This document shows, piece by piece, positions 27,501 through 34,976 of a stretch of 64,000 nucleotides of DNA. Origin of the DNA: Methylococcaceae bacterium (GTDB lineage: Bacteria > Pseudomonadota > Gammaproteobacteria > Methylococcales > Methylomonadaceae). The stretch is taken from positions 67,845-131,844 of the forward strand of contig JAKIUK010000002.1 in the NCBI GenBank assembly GCA_021647585.1, written 5' to 3'. The notes under the pieces are model-generated. The model was given only the letters and a program-made list of their open reading frames with translations, had not been told where the DNA came from and did no database searches. Positions within the stretch are counted from its first letter, which is position 1; every line of letters starts with the position of its first letter. A program made the translations under genes and the position numbers.

Positions 27501-28091
27501 GTACTGGATGACCCAAGTGACTATGCCATTATTGATGGAATTATTGGCTTAGCACATTCATTTTACCGTGATGTCATTGCCGAAGGTGTTGAAACAACCG
27601 AGCATGGCTTAATGCTACTCATCATGGGCTGCCATAATGCACAAGGTTACGGCATAGCCAAACCAATGCCTGCTAGTGATTTCCCTAATTGGTTAGATAA
27701 CTACATTCCTAATCAAGAATGGCTAGCCTATGGAAAGAAAGTCCGTACTCAAAAAGAAACCAGAATAAAACTATGCAGACTTACTCTAAAGCAGTGGCAG
27801 GAACATTTTGAGTTTAATATACAATCTTCACCCGATAAAGTTGAACACTGGCCAATACCAATTAAAACCAAGTGCCACTGTGGAGTATGGATCAAACGGG
27901 CAAAAGAAGATCTTCTATTAGAAGAAAACTATTTAAAAATACTTGAAAATCAACATAATTCGATGCACACAATTGCCGATAATTTATTCAATAAATATCA
28001 GAAAGGAGAATTTGATGCCGCAAGAGATGGACTTACACGGCTAAGAACTGCCTTTGAGAAGATAACTCATGTTTTAGAGCAGTGTGAATAG
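24516..28091 (+). CDS. HAMP-PAS3-GGDEF-EAL-CZB cyclic-di-GMP signalling protein
   Basis: The 1191-residue protein has a membrane helix near 13-31, a periplasmic region of about 150 residues, a second helix near 185-205, a HAMP-like linker, three PAS domains (about 260-385, 395-505, 515-625), a GGDEF domain with intact GGDEF near residue 715 and an REED inhibitory site five residues before it, and an EAL domain with GAEALIRW near 842 and DDFGTGYSSL. The last 80 residues (HWPIPIKTKCHCGVWI..., H-N-S-M-H) look like a CZB zinc-binding domain, unusual at the end of a GGDEF-EAL protein. Both catalytic domains look competent. The upstream binding lipoprotein is the probable periplasmic input. Confidence 0.93.
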   Translation: MNNKTRSYQLKFWLPISSFIIFASLLSSIIYFNYHYDLALLHQQTEQKIQSQMQRLQLRLEVLLLQKNNSNIERELSYINLIPQTEVIVLVDTNGKILIANNRSWKNKFAKDLIPEFTLNQFNKAQENFDITILNNNESNRYFVYTPINLPTTPDQLRIHHVGVLYFIYDNTTAYQAILRHSLINSVLSCIIVMFSMFLLLLFQHFTINNPLNRLIRFTEEIGKGDFSIANPLFGKGELMLLGETLERTSQLLEQREQNLAVTLNSIGDAVITTDIQGQVTRMNPVAEQLTGWLLTEAKGLPLKTIFPIIDASTREPIANPVDKVISTGETIYLSNHTTLIAKDGSEYQIADSAAPIRNTLNNILGMVLVFNDVTEKYRIREQLNRSLQRLSLHWQDTPLGIIELNTAFELVDLNPAAEHMFGFTKAEIHGQHITKNILPETARAAVDKIWADLLTNTGGRRSLNENITKDGRTILCEWYNTPLINEEDKVIGVSSLVMDVTKKQKTEEQLRLSSRVFSDTHEGIIITDAKANIIDVNPAFCHITGYSREEAIGKNPKFLSSGKQSPDFYSDLWCALGEHGHWQGEIWNRKKDGSLYAELLTISEIKDNEDVILQYVGLFSDITHIKQQQEKLLQMAHYDVLTQLPNRVLLEDRYIQAQAHCNRKDSLLAVCFLDLDNFKPVNDRYGHGAGDQLLIDVAERINAIIREEDTVSRQGGDEFALLLGDIESIALCEQLLERILHSLAQPYFIDDQSVSISASIGVSLYPKDDANLDTLMRHADQAMYQAKLAGRNNYSFFNAEQNQRTIQKNNQLKELKSALLNNEFCLYYQPKVDMRTGKVFGAEALIRWLHPEKGLIPPLKFLPVIEDTELEILIGDWVVDEAIKQLDKWKHQGINLEVSINISSYHLQSPLFVANMAHALARFPNVDSSTLQLEILESSALGDIKSISHIIKTCMHTLGINIALDDFGTGYSSLTHLRNLFAKTIKIDQSFVRDVLDDPSDYAIIDGIIGLAHSFYRDVIAEGVETTEHGLMLLIMGCHNAQGYGIAKPMPASDFPNWLDNYIPNQEWLAYGKKVRTQKETRIKLCRLTLKQWQEHFEFNIQSSPDKVEHWPIPIKTKCHCGVWIKRAKEDLLLEENYLKILENQHNSMHTIADNLFNKYQKGEFDAARDGLTRLRTAFEKITHVLEQCE

Positions 28092-28302
28092 AAATTCGTC
28101 AGCGATTTTTTTAACAATATACAAACATACTTTTCTACTTTAATTTCAAACAGTTAAATTACCACCGAAAAAAACCAACAAAAATACTCAGTCTTATGTG
28201 ACTTAATCACTGTATTCTAATTTATTATATACTAATATATATCCCGTACTAATGTGAATTCCCCGTTAATACACCTGTAACTAACAACTGAGGATAATAA
28301 AA

Positions 28303-28470
28303 ATGATAGATTTTGTATTAAGTATTTTTTCAACCGTATTGCAAATGGACATGAGAGACCACCACGACATCCCTTTTGCTCTCCCCTTATTAATGGCCTG
28401 CTTTGTGGGTGGCATCATAGGTTTCACCATCCTCAGATTTATTGGTAATGAAAACAACGAAACTGATTAA
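28303..28470 (+). CDS. Small single-span membrane protein (55 aa)
   Basis: An ORF too short for most gene callers starts at the ATG at 28303, preceded by TGAGGA about 9 bases upstream, and ends at 28470. The product begins MIDFVLSIFSTVLQ, has the charged segment MDMRDHHD, then one hydrophobic helix LLMACFVGGIIGFTILRFI and an acidic tail. The two adjacent His with Asp could bind metal. It ends 2 bases before the end of the convergent Crp/Fnr gene. Family unknown; the ribosome-binding site, composition and clean membrane segment support it being real. Confidence 0.6.
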   Translation: MIDFVLSIFSTVLQMDMRDHHDIPFALPLLMACFVGGIIGFTILRFIGNENNETD

Positions 28471-28472
28471 AC

Positions 28473-29150
28473 TTATCCAATTCTGGTCAGTTTTTTTAGA
28501 GCTTCAGCATCAATAATGCTAACTGTTCCTCTATTTAGACTGACCCACCCCTTCGCCTCAAATTGTTTTAAATGTCTGGAAATAACTTCACGAACAGAAC
28601 CTAATTTAGTCGCTAATTGTTGATGCGTTATCTTTAGTATTTTTTCTTCCGTCATTAATAACTCCTTGGCCAAGCGCCAATCGATCCCGGCAAACACCAC
28701 TTCATCCAGTCGCCCTATTACATTAGATAATCGTGCGGCAAAGTTTTTGAAAACAAATTCTCTAAAAAATGCTGATTTTTCCATACAACGGTAAAAACCA
28801 TGTGAAGAAATAACAAATGCAGATACATCGACTTCAGTAATTGCTTCTGCCGGATAGTGATCACCACCAAGTAGACAGGAGGTTGTCAACACGCACGAGT
28901 CCCCTGGTAACACTTGATACAACAGCATCTCTCTACCACTTTCTGATATTAATTGCGTTTTTACAGAACCCTTGAGTAATAATAAATAATTTTCACAGGC
29001 ACTTCCTGAAGCAAAGACCTGCTGCCCAGCAGGTATGTTCACCAATGCAGCACTTTCCATCAAACTCATCATTGCTGATTCACCACATTGCATAAACTCT
29101 GGAAAAAAAGTTTCCCATAATTCTTTATTTTTTAACATTGTTTTGTCCAT
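28473..29150 (-). CDS. Crp/Fnr-family transcription regulator without iron-sulfur cysteines
   Basis: The protein (225 residues from the ATG at 29150; a GTG two codons earlier is possible) has an N-terminal cyclic-nucleotide-type beta-roll (about 25-140), a long dimerisation helix, and a C-terminal winged helix with QLATKLGSVREVISRHLKQF as the recognition segment. The N-terminal Cys cluster of FNR is missing, so it is not an oxygen-sensing FNR; the ligand is unknown. It is divergent from the probable Fur-controlled operon at 29591. A MITE (29176-29463) is inserted 25 bases upstream of the start, within its promoter region. Confidence 0.9.
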   Translation of the reverse strand: MDKTMLKNKELWETFFPEFMQCGESAMMSLMESAALVNIPAGQQVFASGSACENYLLLLKGSVKTQLISESGREMLLYQVLPGDSCVLTTSCLLGGDHYPAEAITEVDVSAFVISSHGFYRCMEKSAFFREFVFKNFAARLSNVIGRLDEVVFAGIDWRLAKELLMTEEKILKITHQQLATKLGSVREVISRHLKQFEAKGWVSLNRGTVSIIDAEALKKLTRIG

Positions 29151-29175
29151 AATCACACATTGCTAGTTACTTTAA

Positions 29176-29463
29176 CCTAGAAAAATCAGTTGGGCACGGA
29201 TTTTGTGGAAAATCTGGGCGAAAGAGACAAAGAATTGCTCGAAGATAAAGCTTCCGCGTCCTGCTTACGCCCCTTACCTACTTCCATGTAGGCAAAGGCC
29301 AAAGTCCTTATCGAGAGCGATTCTGCAGGGTTTTTTGTCCAGATTTCTTCACAAAACTGTGAAGCGAAGCTCTCTAACCATCAGGTACGTATTAATACGT
29401 TAATATATACTTATTGCTCAATGGTTTATGCACACCCTAAGCGATCAGCTGATTTATCTAGGT
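29176..29463. mobile_element. MITE-like element, copy 2, with IS1380-like CCTAG ends
   Basis: It begins CCTAGAAAAATCAGTTGGG and ends AGCTGATTTATCTAGG, the same terminal repeats as the elements at 6913 and 60862. Flanks are TTTAA (29171-29175) and TTTAT (29464-29468), a 4-of-5 match to a target duplication. The 288-bp interior differs from the other two and is richer in GC at 29230-29350. It sits between a Crp/Fnr gene and the Fur box of the divergent operon. Confidence 0.7.
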
Positions 29464-29526
29464 TTATGCGCTAAATAAATCAATGTAAAGGATAGACTGT
29501 TAACTATTACATATTCAAATCGTAGT

Positions 29527-29541
29527 TGCGAATCATTCGCA
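29527..29541. promoter_or_regulatory. Fur box upstream of the porin/FMN/PepSY operon
   Basis: TGCGAATCATTCGCA is a perfect palindrome around a central C, and is followed by TTTGCATTA, extending it in the direction of the 19-bp Fur consensus. It lies 49 bases before the chosen ATG at 29591, a usual position for iron repression. Assignment to Fur is from consensus similarity. Confidence 0.72.
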
Positions 29542-29590
29542 TTTGCATTATTATGTGCACAACTTAAATAGTTTATCCTTAATTATTACC

Positions 29591-30880
29591 ATGAAACTAA
29601 AATTACTCCCTTTCTCAATTGCTATATTATTGGGCTCAACTACAAACGCTCAGGCCCTTACAGTTGATGAACTAGCGGCACAATTTGAAGACTATAAAAA
29701 AGTGCAAGATGCAAAGTTTGAGCAACTCAGTTCTGAAAATGCCCAATTACAACGTCAAAATCAATCTTTAAAGAATAAAATTGAAAATACCGAACAACAA
29801 GTGGCTAATAATACGGCTGCTGTTGAAGTGGTTAGTGAAAGTTATAATGTGGTCAACAAGACAGCTGAAGGGTTTAATAATACAACTATCGGCGGCTATG
29901 GCGAGTTACATTATCAAAACCGTAATACTGAAGGCGGCAGTCATAAAGAAGAAGTTGATTTCCACCGTTTTGTGTTATTTTTTGGCCATGAATTCACTGA
30001 TAATTTACGTTTTTTCTCTGAACTTGAACTGGAACATTCAATATCTGGTAATGGTAAAGCGGGAGAAATTGAACTGGAGCAAGCTTATATCGAATATGAT
30101 TTTAATGAGAGCGCCAGTGCTAAAGCCGGACTATTCTTAGTGCCTATCGGTATTTTAAATGAAACCCATGAACCAACCACTTTTTATGGCGTGGAACGTA
30201 ATGAAGTAGAAAAAAATATTATTCCTACCACCTGGTGGGAAGCGGGTATTGGAGGTAATTATCGGTTTGATAATGGGCTGAGTTTTGATGCCGTGATTAG
30301 TAGTGGTCTTGAAGTAGGTAATGACCTCAATATTCGTAAGGGACGAGGTAAGATTTCCAAGCAAAAAGCCAATGACCCCATTATTGCTTTTAGAGGTAAA
30401 TATACCGGTGTTCCTGGTCTGGAATTAGCTGCTACGATTCTACATCAAACCGATATGGGACAAAGTGATAACTCTAATAATACCAGTGTTGACATAGGTT
30501 CAGGCACTTTATATGAAGCTCATACAATTTACAGTCATGCTATAGGGCCTGGAACTTTTACCGGAAAAGCACTCTATAGCCGCTGGGAAATTGATATTAA
30601 TGACCCTGTTCAGAAATCTGCTGTGACTCAATACGGCTGGTATGTAGAGCCTAGCTATCGATTGCCGACTTCTGCCGGTGATATCGGTATATTTGGACGT
30701 TATCAGAAACTGAATTATTACAGTGGCTCTGAGAATAATTATAATATCTGGGAAGCCGGTGCAAACTGGTGGATACATGAGAAAGTAGTATTAAAAGCCA
30801 ACTACATTTATAAACAAGATACTATTAATAGCAATAAAGATGAACGCGGCTTTGATGTTGGTCTTGGTTATCAATTCTAA
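29591..30880 (+). CDS. Outer-membrane porin-like protein with N-terminal coiled coil
   Basis: From the ATG at 29591 the 429-residue product has a signal peptide (MKLKLLPFSIAILLGSTTNA), a short coiled coil (about 25-85, QLSSENAQLQRQNQSLKNK), and a beta-rich region beginning GGYGELHYQN with alternating aromatic/polar residues, ending in a C-terminal Phe (GLGYQF) as expected for BamA-assembled barrels. It resembles phosphate-selective-porin/OprP-like barrels in layout, but the substrate is not evident. The upstream ATG at 29543 was not used because it would hide the signal peptide and lies next to the Fur box. First gene of a three-gene run with an FMN-binding and a PepSY protein, suggesting a role in iron acquisition. 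Confidence 0.85.
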   Translation: MKLKLLPFSIAILLGSTTNAQALTVDELAAQFEDYKKVQDAKFEQLSSENAQLQRQNQSLKNKIENTEQQVANNTAAVEVVSESYNVVNKTAEGFNNTTIGGYGELHYQNRNTEGGSHKEEVDFHRFVLFFGHEFTDNLRFFSELELEHSISGNGKAGEIELEQAYIEYDFNESASAKAGLFLVPIGILNETHEPTTFYGVERNEVEKNIIPTTWWEAGIGGNYRFDNGLSFDAVISSGLEVGNDLNIRKGRGKISKQKANDPIIAFRGKYTGVPGLELAATILHQTDMGQSDNSNNTSVDIGSGTLYEAHTIYSHAIGPGTFTGKALYSRWEIDINDPVQKSAVTQYGWYVEPSYRLPTSAGDIGIFGRYQKLNYYSGSENNYNIWEAGANWWIHEKVVLKANYIYKQDTINSNKDERGFDVGLGYQF

Positions 30881-30953
30881 GGGAGGGCGCTACTACAAAC
30901 AGGAAATTAATTTGTTGGAGTGCCTGCTCTGGCGAAATATTCATAATATAATA

Positions 30954-31463
30954 ATGACCATGCCAAAAATTATAATAATTGTTTTTCTATTTAGCTATTT
31001 TTCTTCATCCCATGCTACTGAATATCAAAGTACTGAAGATTTTCTGTTTCGGTCATTTTCTGGAAAACCACCTAAGCCAAAACTACTATGGCTAACAAAA
31101 GACTTAAAAAAAACTGCAGCTGAAATTCTTAATCATAACCCTGGTTTTATGCGTACCCGTTACTGGAAAACGGCTGAACAATCTGTCTGGATAATTAATG
31201 AAATTGGTAAAACAAAACCTATTACTGTTGCTGTTATCATTAAAGATAAGAAAATCATGTTATTGAAGGTACTCGCTTTTAGAGAAAGCAGGGGTTGGGA
31301 AGTCAAACATGATTTTTTCACCAACCAGTTCAAACAAAATACACTCGCTTCTGATTTAACGCTAAAGCAACCCATTGATGGAATATCAGGTGCTACATTG
31401 TCAGTACGAGCGTTAACCAAAGTAGCGAAATTAGCTTTATTTTTTGACGGCAAAACTTATTAA
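30954..31463 (+). CDS. Periplasmic FMN-binding (flavinylated) domain protein
   Basis: The product (169 residues from 30954, or 167 from the next ATG at 30960) has a signal peptide ending in SSSHA and a C-terminal FMN-binding domain with D-G-I-S-G-A-T, matching the [D]xx[ST]GA[ST] motif whose Thr/Ser is covalently flavinylated by ApbE in NqrC/RnfG-type proteins. It therefore probably carries covalent FMN in the periplasm. Its stop overlaps the next ATG (31463). Coupled with a PepSY membrane protein it resembles known extracytosolic flavin electron-transfer modules; with a Fur box upstream, ferric reduction is a reasonable guess. Confidence 0.85.
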   Translation: MTMPKIIIIVFLFSYFSSSHATEYQSTEDFLFRSFSGKPPKPKLLWLTKDLKKTAAEILNHNPGFMRTRYWKTAEQSVWIINEIGKTKPITVAVIIKDKKIMLLKVLAFRESRGWEVKHDFFTNQFKQNTLASDLTLKQPIDGISGATLSVRALTKVAKLALFFDGKTY

Positions 31464-32209
31464 TGAAAAAAAATAAGCATCTAATTTGGAGGCTAATCTA
31501 TAAGCTCCATCGTTACATCGGTTTATTATCGGCAATTGTCCTAATTATGCTTGCTATTACAGGTATTGCTTTAAACCATACCGAAGATTTAAAACTGGAC
31601 AGTCAAATGATTCAGTCCAAAATAATTCTAGACTGGTATGGAATTAATTCGCCAGATAATCAAATATCATATTCAACAGAACATCATTGGCTAACACAAA
31701 CTAATCAGCAATTATATTTTGATGATAAGCTACTATTAGAAAATATAAACACTCTGTTAGGTGTAGTTGAAACCAATAATTTTGTTATCACCGCCTTAAG
31801 TAATTCATTATTGTTACTTTCATTAGAAGGTGAATTAATAGAGCAAAGTCCATTTAATGTAATAGAAAAAATTGGCCTGGATCAGCAGCAACGTATTGTT
31901 ATTAAATCTAGCGGAACAACTATTTACAGTGATGATGGACTTCTTTCCTGGCATCCACATAATAATTTACCCGTAAAATGGTCTGAAACTTCAGCAGCCC
32001 CTGAAAGCCTAGTTCAAAACATTCAAAATAATTTTCGATCATCCATATTGCCATTGGAAAGAGTGCTACTTGATATACACAGTGGACGTTTTTTTGGTTC
32101 AGTGGGTGTAATAATTGTTGATATAAGTGGCGTTATGCTGATTATACTGGCGCTAAGTGGATGTTCCATTTGGCTAAAACACAAACTCAGAGAATTGAAA
32201 CGTTCATAA
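31463..32209 (+). CDS. PepSY-associated transmembrane protein
   Basis: The 248-residue protein has an N-terminal LHRYIGLLSAIVLIMLAITGIALNH membrane helix and a C-terminal helix after LDIHSGRFFG, in the layout of PepSY_TM proteins; in between is a periplasmic domain of about 150 residues. The paired His residues at the membrane edges (HRYIG, NHTED, DIHSG) are those proposed to bind haem in this group. It begins on the last base of the FMN-binding gene and would pass electrons across the inner membrane to that flavoprotein. Function is inferred from pairing. Confidence 0.85.
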   Translation: MKKNKHLIWRLIYKLHRYIGLLSAIVLIMLAITGIALNHTEDLKLDSQMIQSKIILDWYGINSPDNQISYSTEHHWLTQTNQQLYFDDKLLLENINTLLGVVETNNFVITALSNSLLLLSLEGELIEQSPFNVIEKIGLDQQQRIVIKSSGTTIYSDDGLLSWHPHNNLPVKWSETSAAPESLVQNIQNNFRSSILPLERVLLDIHSGRFFGSVGVIIVDISGVMLIILALSGCSIWLKHKLRELKRS

Positions 32210-32372
32210 TTTTACATGGCTATTAGTAAAGCACAGGTTAAAACTTAGCGAGAGAAACCTTATTGCTCAGTGTTGTACCCCAGACTCAAGATTCCTCCCA
32301 CAGGTCGTAATGACACCGTTTGTGAAGTTAACCCAGTTTAAAATCAAATTTTAATATCAACCAAATCTCCCT
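32210..32372. repeat. Intergenic region with dispersed TCCC..GGTCG..AATGAC motif
   Basis: TCCCACAGGTCGTAATGAC at 32296-32314 matches the motif at 22935 and 60764 with 3 differences. The segment holds no gene. It may be a decayed copy of a larger dispersed element. Confidence 0.4.
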
Positions 32373-32546
32373 TTAAAGGGTAGGATCATCTAAAATATCA
32401 TGTACTTTTTTTGGCAAAGACTCATCAATTTCAGCAAAACTCATTATACTTCCTCCACAATCAGGGCAACACCAGGTTTTAGGTAAAGACTGAAAAGGTT
32501 CATTACCATCATATATATATCCGCATGGAATACAGATCGTTTTCAT
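32373..32546 (-). CDS. Short rubredoxin-like protein (57 aa)
   Basis: The start ATG at 32546 is preceded by TTGGAGAAAA, a good ribosome-binding site; an upstream extension to 32651 runs into a repeat and is rejected. The product begins MKTICIPCGYIYDG and contains CCPDCGG: the two C-x2-C knuckles of a rubredoxin iron site with the CGYIYD signature. The segment between knuckles is shortened (about 20 residues instead of the usual 29-30), missing the GIxPGTxFExLP stretch apart from QSLP. It probably still binds one iron and transfers electrons. It is isolated between two plus-strand genes. Confidence 0.8.
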   Translation of the reverse strand: MKTICIPCGYIYDGNEPFQSLPKTWCCPDCGGSIMSFAEIDESLPKKVHDILDDPTL

Positions 32547-32581
32547 CAATTTTCTCCAATTATGATATTCTAAACAAAAGT

Positions 32582-32681
32582 ATCTTCGTAGGGTGCGTTG
32601 TACGCACCATTTAGGCAATAGAAGAATAAAAAATAATTTGGGTGCGTGCAACGCACTCTACATTTACAATCTGACAAAGTA
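32582..32681. repeat. GTAGGGTGCG-family dispersed repeat, copy 2
   Basis: It shares ATCTTCGTAGGGTGCGTTG and, at the right end, AATCTGACAAAGTAG with the copy at 409-533. The inner arms GGGTGCGTTG and CAACGCACTC pair with a mismatch. It lies directly upstream of the rubredoxin-like gene (minus) and thiD (plus), i.e. in a shared promoter region. Confidence 0.7.
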
Positions 32682-32777
32682 GAATTAACAAACCAATTTT
32701 AGGGATTAAAAATTCATACTGTACGGATTAAGCAAGACACTACACTATATTTTATTCCTAAATTTCACTAAATACAT

Positions 32778-33563
32778 ATGAATCATCCTGTTGTTTTATC
32801 TTTTTCTGGTCATGATCCTAGCGGAGGAGCTGGCGTCCAGGCAGATATTGAAACATTAGTAAGCCACCAATGCCACTCTTGTAGTGTGATTACTGCACTT
32901 ACCGAACAAGATAGCCGCAATATAAAAAAACTCATTCCACAAAAACCGCAAGACATTATTGATCAAGCAAATACTGTTCTAAATGATTTCCAAGTACAGG
33001 CTATAAAAATAGGTTTAATTGGTCATCATGATACCGCATTAGCCATCCAGTCAGTTTTATTACAACATCCGCTTATCCCGGTTATATTAGATCCTGTATT
33101 AGCGGCAGGTGGTGGCACATCATTGGCTAATGATGCTCTCATTCATAGTATCACCGAACTGCTACTGCCCTGCACCACAGTTCTAACGCCTAATAGTGAG
33201 GAAGCACGAATACTGGCAAATCAAACTAAATTAACCGACTGCGGGAAAACTTTACTTAGTAAGGGCTGTGACTTTGTATTAATTACCGGCACTCACGAAC
33301 AATCGTCGACGGTGAATAATCAATTATTCCAGTTAAATGAAAAAACTGAAACCTTTAGCTGGGACAGATTACCCAATAATTATCACGGTTCGGGTTGTAC
33401 TCTTGCCAGTTCTATTGCCGCTTTAATTGCCCAGGGCCTTAACCCCTTTACAGCTATTGCTGAAGCCCAGGAATACACCTGGAATGCATTAGAGGACGCA
33501 TACTGTCCTGGAGAAGGCCAGTTTAATCCCAACCGTTTATTCTGGATGGAGGATGGCCAATGA
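32778..33563 (+). CDS. thiD: Hydroxymethylpyrimidine/phosphomethylpyrimidine kinase
   Basis: The 261-residue ribokinase-fold protein starts with SFSGHDPSGGAGVQADIET, diagnostic of ThiD, contains DPVLAAGGG, and ends with the GSGCTLASSIAA anion-hole motif. It phosphorylates HMP twice to HMP-PP in thiamine synthesis. Its stop overlaps thiE by 4 bases (33560-33563). No TPP riboswitch is visible in the 96 bases upstream. Confidence 0.95.
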   Translation: MNHPVVLSFSGHDPSGGAGVQADIETLVSHQCHSCSVITALTEQDSRNIKKLIPQKPQDIIDQANTVLNDFQVQAIKIGLIGHHDTALAIQSVLLQHPLIPVILDPVLAAGGGTSLANDALIHSITELLLPCTTVLTPNSEEARILANQTKLTDCGKTLLSKGCDFVLITGTHEQSSTVNNQLFQLNEKTETFSWDRLPNNYHGSGCTLASSIAALIAQGLNPFTAIAEAQEYTWNALEDAYCPGEGQFNPNRLFWMEDGQ

Positions 33564-34180
33564 AATTCCCTGCCAAAGGACTTTATGCCATTACCCAGAC
33601 TGATGGAAAAACCAGTGAAATTATTATTCAGGAAGTCAGTTCTGCATTAAAAGGCGGTGCATCTGTTATTCAATACAGAGATAAATCCCCTGTTGATGCT
33701 ATCTATTTGGCAAAAGAACTTTTATCACTCTGTAGACGTCATCAAGTCCCTTTAATTATCAATGATGATGCAGAGTTAGCTTATCGTATAGGCGCAGATG
33801 GTGTTCATATTGGTAAAAAGGACGGTGGAATATTAGCAGCCAGAAAAATACTGGGGACTAAAGCCATTATTGGACTGTCTTGTTATGATGATATTAATAT
33901 TGCGCTCAAAGCGGAATCAAAGGGTGTTGATTATGTTGCTTTTGGTCGTTTCTTTCCTTCCAGTTCTAAACCCCTAGCATCTCCTGCCCATATTGAAACA
34001 TTACGTTTGGCTAAAAAACAAATTAATGTTCCTATCGTTGCTATTGGTGGTATTCTGCCTGAAAATGGTAGGCAATTAATTGCTGCAGGTGCAAATGTTC
34101 TAGCTGTTATCGGAGGGGTTTTTGATTGTAACCCCAAACAATCAGCACAGACTTACTTGAAACTTTTTAACTCTTACTAA
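33560..34180 (+). CDS. thiE: Thiamine-phosphate synthase
   Basis: The 206-residue TIM barrel has GLYAITQTDG at the N-terminus, GGASVIQYRDK (phosphate and pyrimidine-pyrophosphate binding), DGVHIGKKDG and VAIGGI, all ThiE landmarks. It joins HMP-PP and thiazole phosphate to thiamine phosphate. It is translationally coupled to thiD by a 4-base overlap. The next gene soxY begins 9 bases later, so thiDE, soxYZ and moeA could share one transcript. Confidence 0.95.
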   Translation: MKFPAKGLYAITQTDGKTSEIIIQEVSSALKGGASVIQYRDKSPVDAIYLAKELLSLCRRHQVPLIINDDAELAYRIGADGVHIGKKDGGILAARKILGTKAIIGLSCYDDINIALKAESKGVDYVAFGRFFPSSSKPLASPAHIETLRLAKKQINVPIVAIGGILPENGRQLIAAGANVLAVIGGVFDCNPKQSAQTYLKLFNSY

Positions 34181-34189
34181 GTACACTAC

Positions 34190-34660
34190 ATGCTTGAAAG
34201 TCGTCGGAAATTTATTAAATTCATTTCTTATATTGGGGTATCTGGAATAACTTTAACCCATAGTTTTCTGCATACTTCGCTGGCCAAATCTCAAATACTA
34301 ATCAATAATTTTAAGCTCGGTAATTACGAAGAAACTTTAGCAGGTTTATTTAAAGGTGCAGAATTTATTGATAGCCGTAAAATTAAATTCTATCGCTTAC
34401 CTCATGTAGCAGAAAATGGCGCTGTTGTCCCTATTAAAGTCACTAGTACTCTGAAAAATATTGAAAAAATTTCCATACTGGTAGAAAAAAACCCACACCC
34501 ATTAAGTGCTGAATTTTATTTATCACCCGCTGTCGAACCCCAAGTCTCCGCCCGACTTAAAATGGCTGAGACCAGTGATGTTATAGTCATCATTGAAGCT
34601 GAAGGAAAGTTTTACCGTAAAACAAAAAAAGTTAAGGTCATTGTAGGTGGGTGTGGTTAA
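34190..34660 (+). CDS. soxY: Sulfur-carrier protein SoxY (Tat-exported)
   Basis: The 156-residue protein begins with a twin-arginine signal (ESRRKFIKFISYIGVSG), then the SoxY immunoglobulin-like domain, and ends ...VIVGGCG, the C-terminal cysteine arm that carries sulfur intermediates (canonical GGCGG with the final Gly missing). In the Sox system SoxYZ holds thiosulfate-derived sulfur in the periplasm. Here only soxYZ is present; soxAX, soxB and soxCD are absent from the window. Its stop and the soxZ start share one base (TAATG at 34658-34662). Confidence 0.92.
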   Translation: MLESRRKFIKFISYIGVSGITLTHSFLHTSLAKSQILINNFKLGNYEETLAGLFKGAEFIDSRKIKFYRLPHVAENGAVVPIKVTSTLKNIEKISILVEKNPHPLSAEFYLSPAVEPQVSARLKMAETSDVIVIIEAEGKFYRKTKKVKVIVGGCG

Positions 34661-34968
34661 TGTCCAGTATTAAAATCAGAACCAAACGACTGAATGACAA
34701 AACTCAAATTAGAACTCTAATAACCCATCCTATGGAAAATGGACGCAACAAAGACAAACAGGGGAAACTTATTCCTGCCCATTATATTCAAACCCTCTGG
34801 GTTTTACATAACAAAACTCAAATTATTACTTGCCATATAGCTGGAAGTATTTCAAAAAACCCTTATTTTGATTTCTTACTAAAAGGAGGAGAGGCTGGTG
34901 ATAGCATCACCATTACCTGGGTAGATAATAGGGGTAAAACGGACACCCAAACCCATACCATCAAATAG
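34660..34968 (+). CDS. soxZ: SoxZ sulfur-carrier partner
   Basis: The true start is the ATG at 34660 overlapping the soxY stop; an earlier in-frame start at 34651 lies inside soxY. The 102-residue product (SSIKIRTKRLNDKTQIRTLI, then HPMENGR) has the SoxZ fold: HPMxxGxR near the N-terminus and ITWVDNRG near the end. It forms the heterodimer with SoxY and, like most SoxZ, has no signal peptide because it is exported together with Tat-targeted SoxY. Confidence 0.92.
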   Translation: MSSIKIRTKRLNDKTQIRTLITHPMENGRNKDKQGKLIPAHYIQTLWVLHNKTQIITCHIAGSISKNPYFDFLLKGGEAGDSITITWVDNRGKTDTQTHTIK

Positions 34969-34976
34969 CTGCACAA

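Noticed and set aside
32682..32777. TPP riboswitch before thiD
   Set aside because: The 96-base leader has none of the conserved TPP-aptamer segments.
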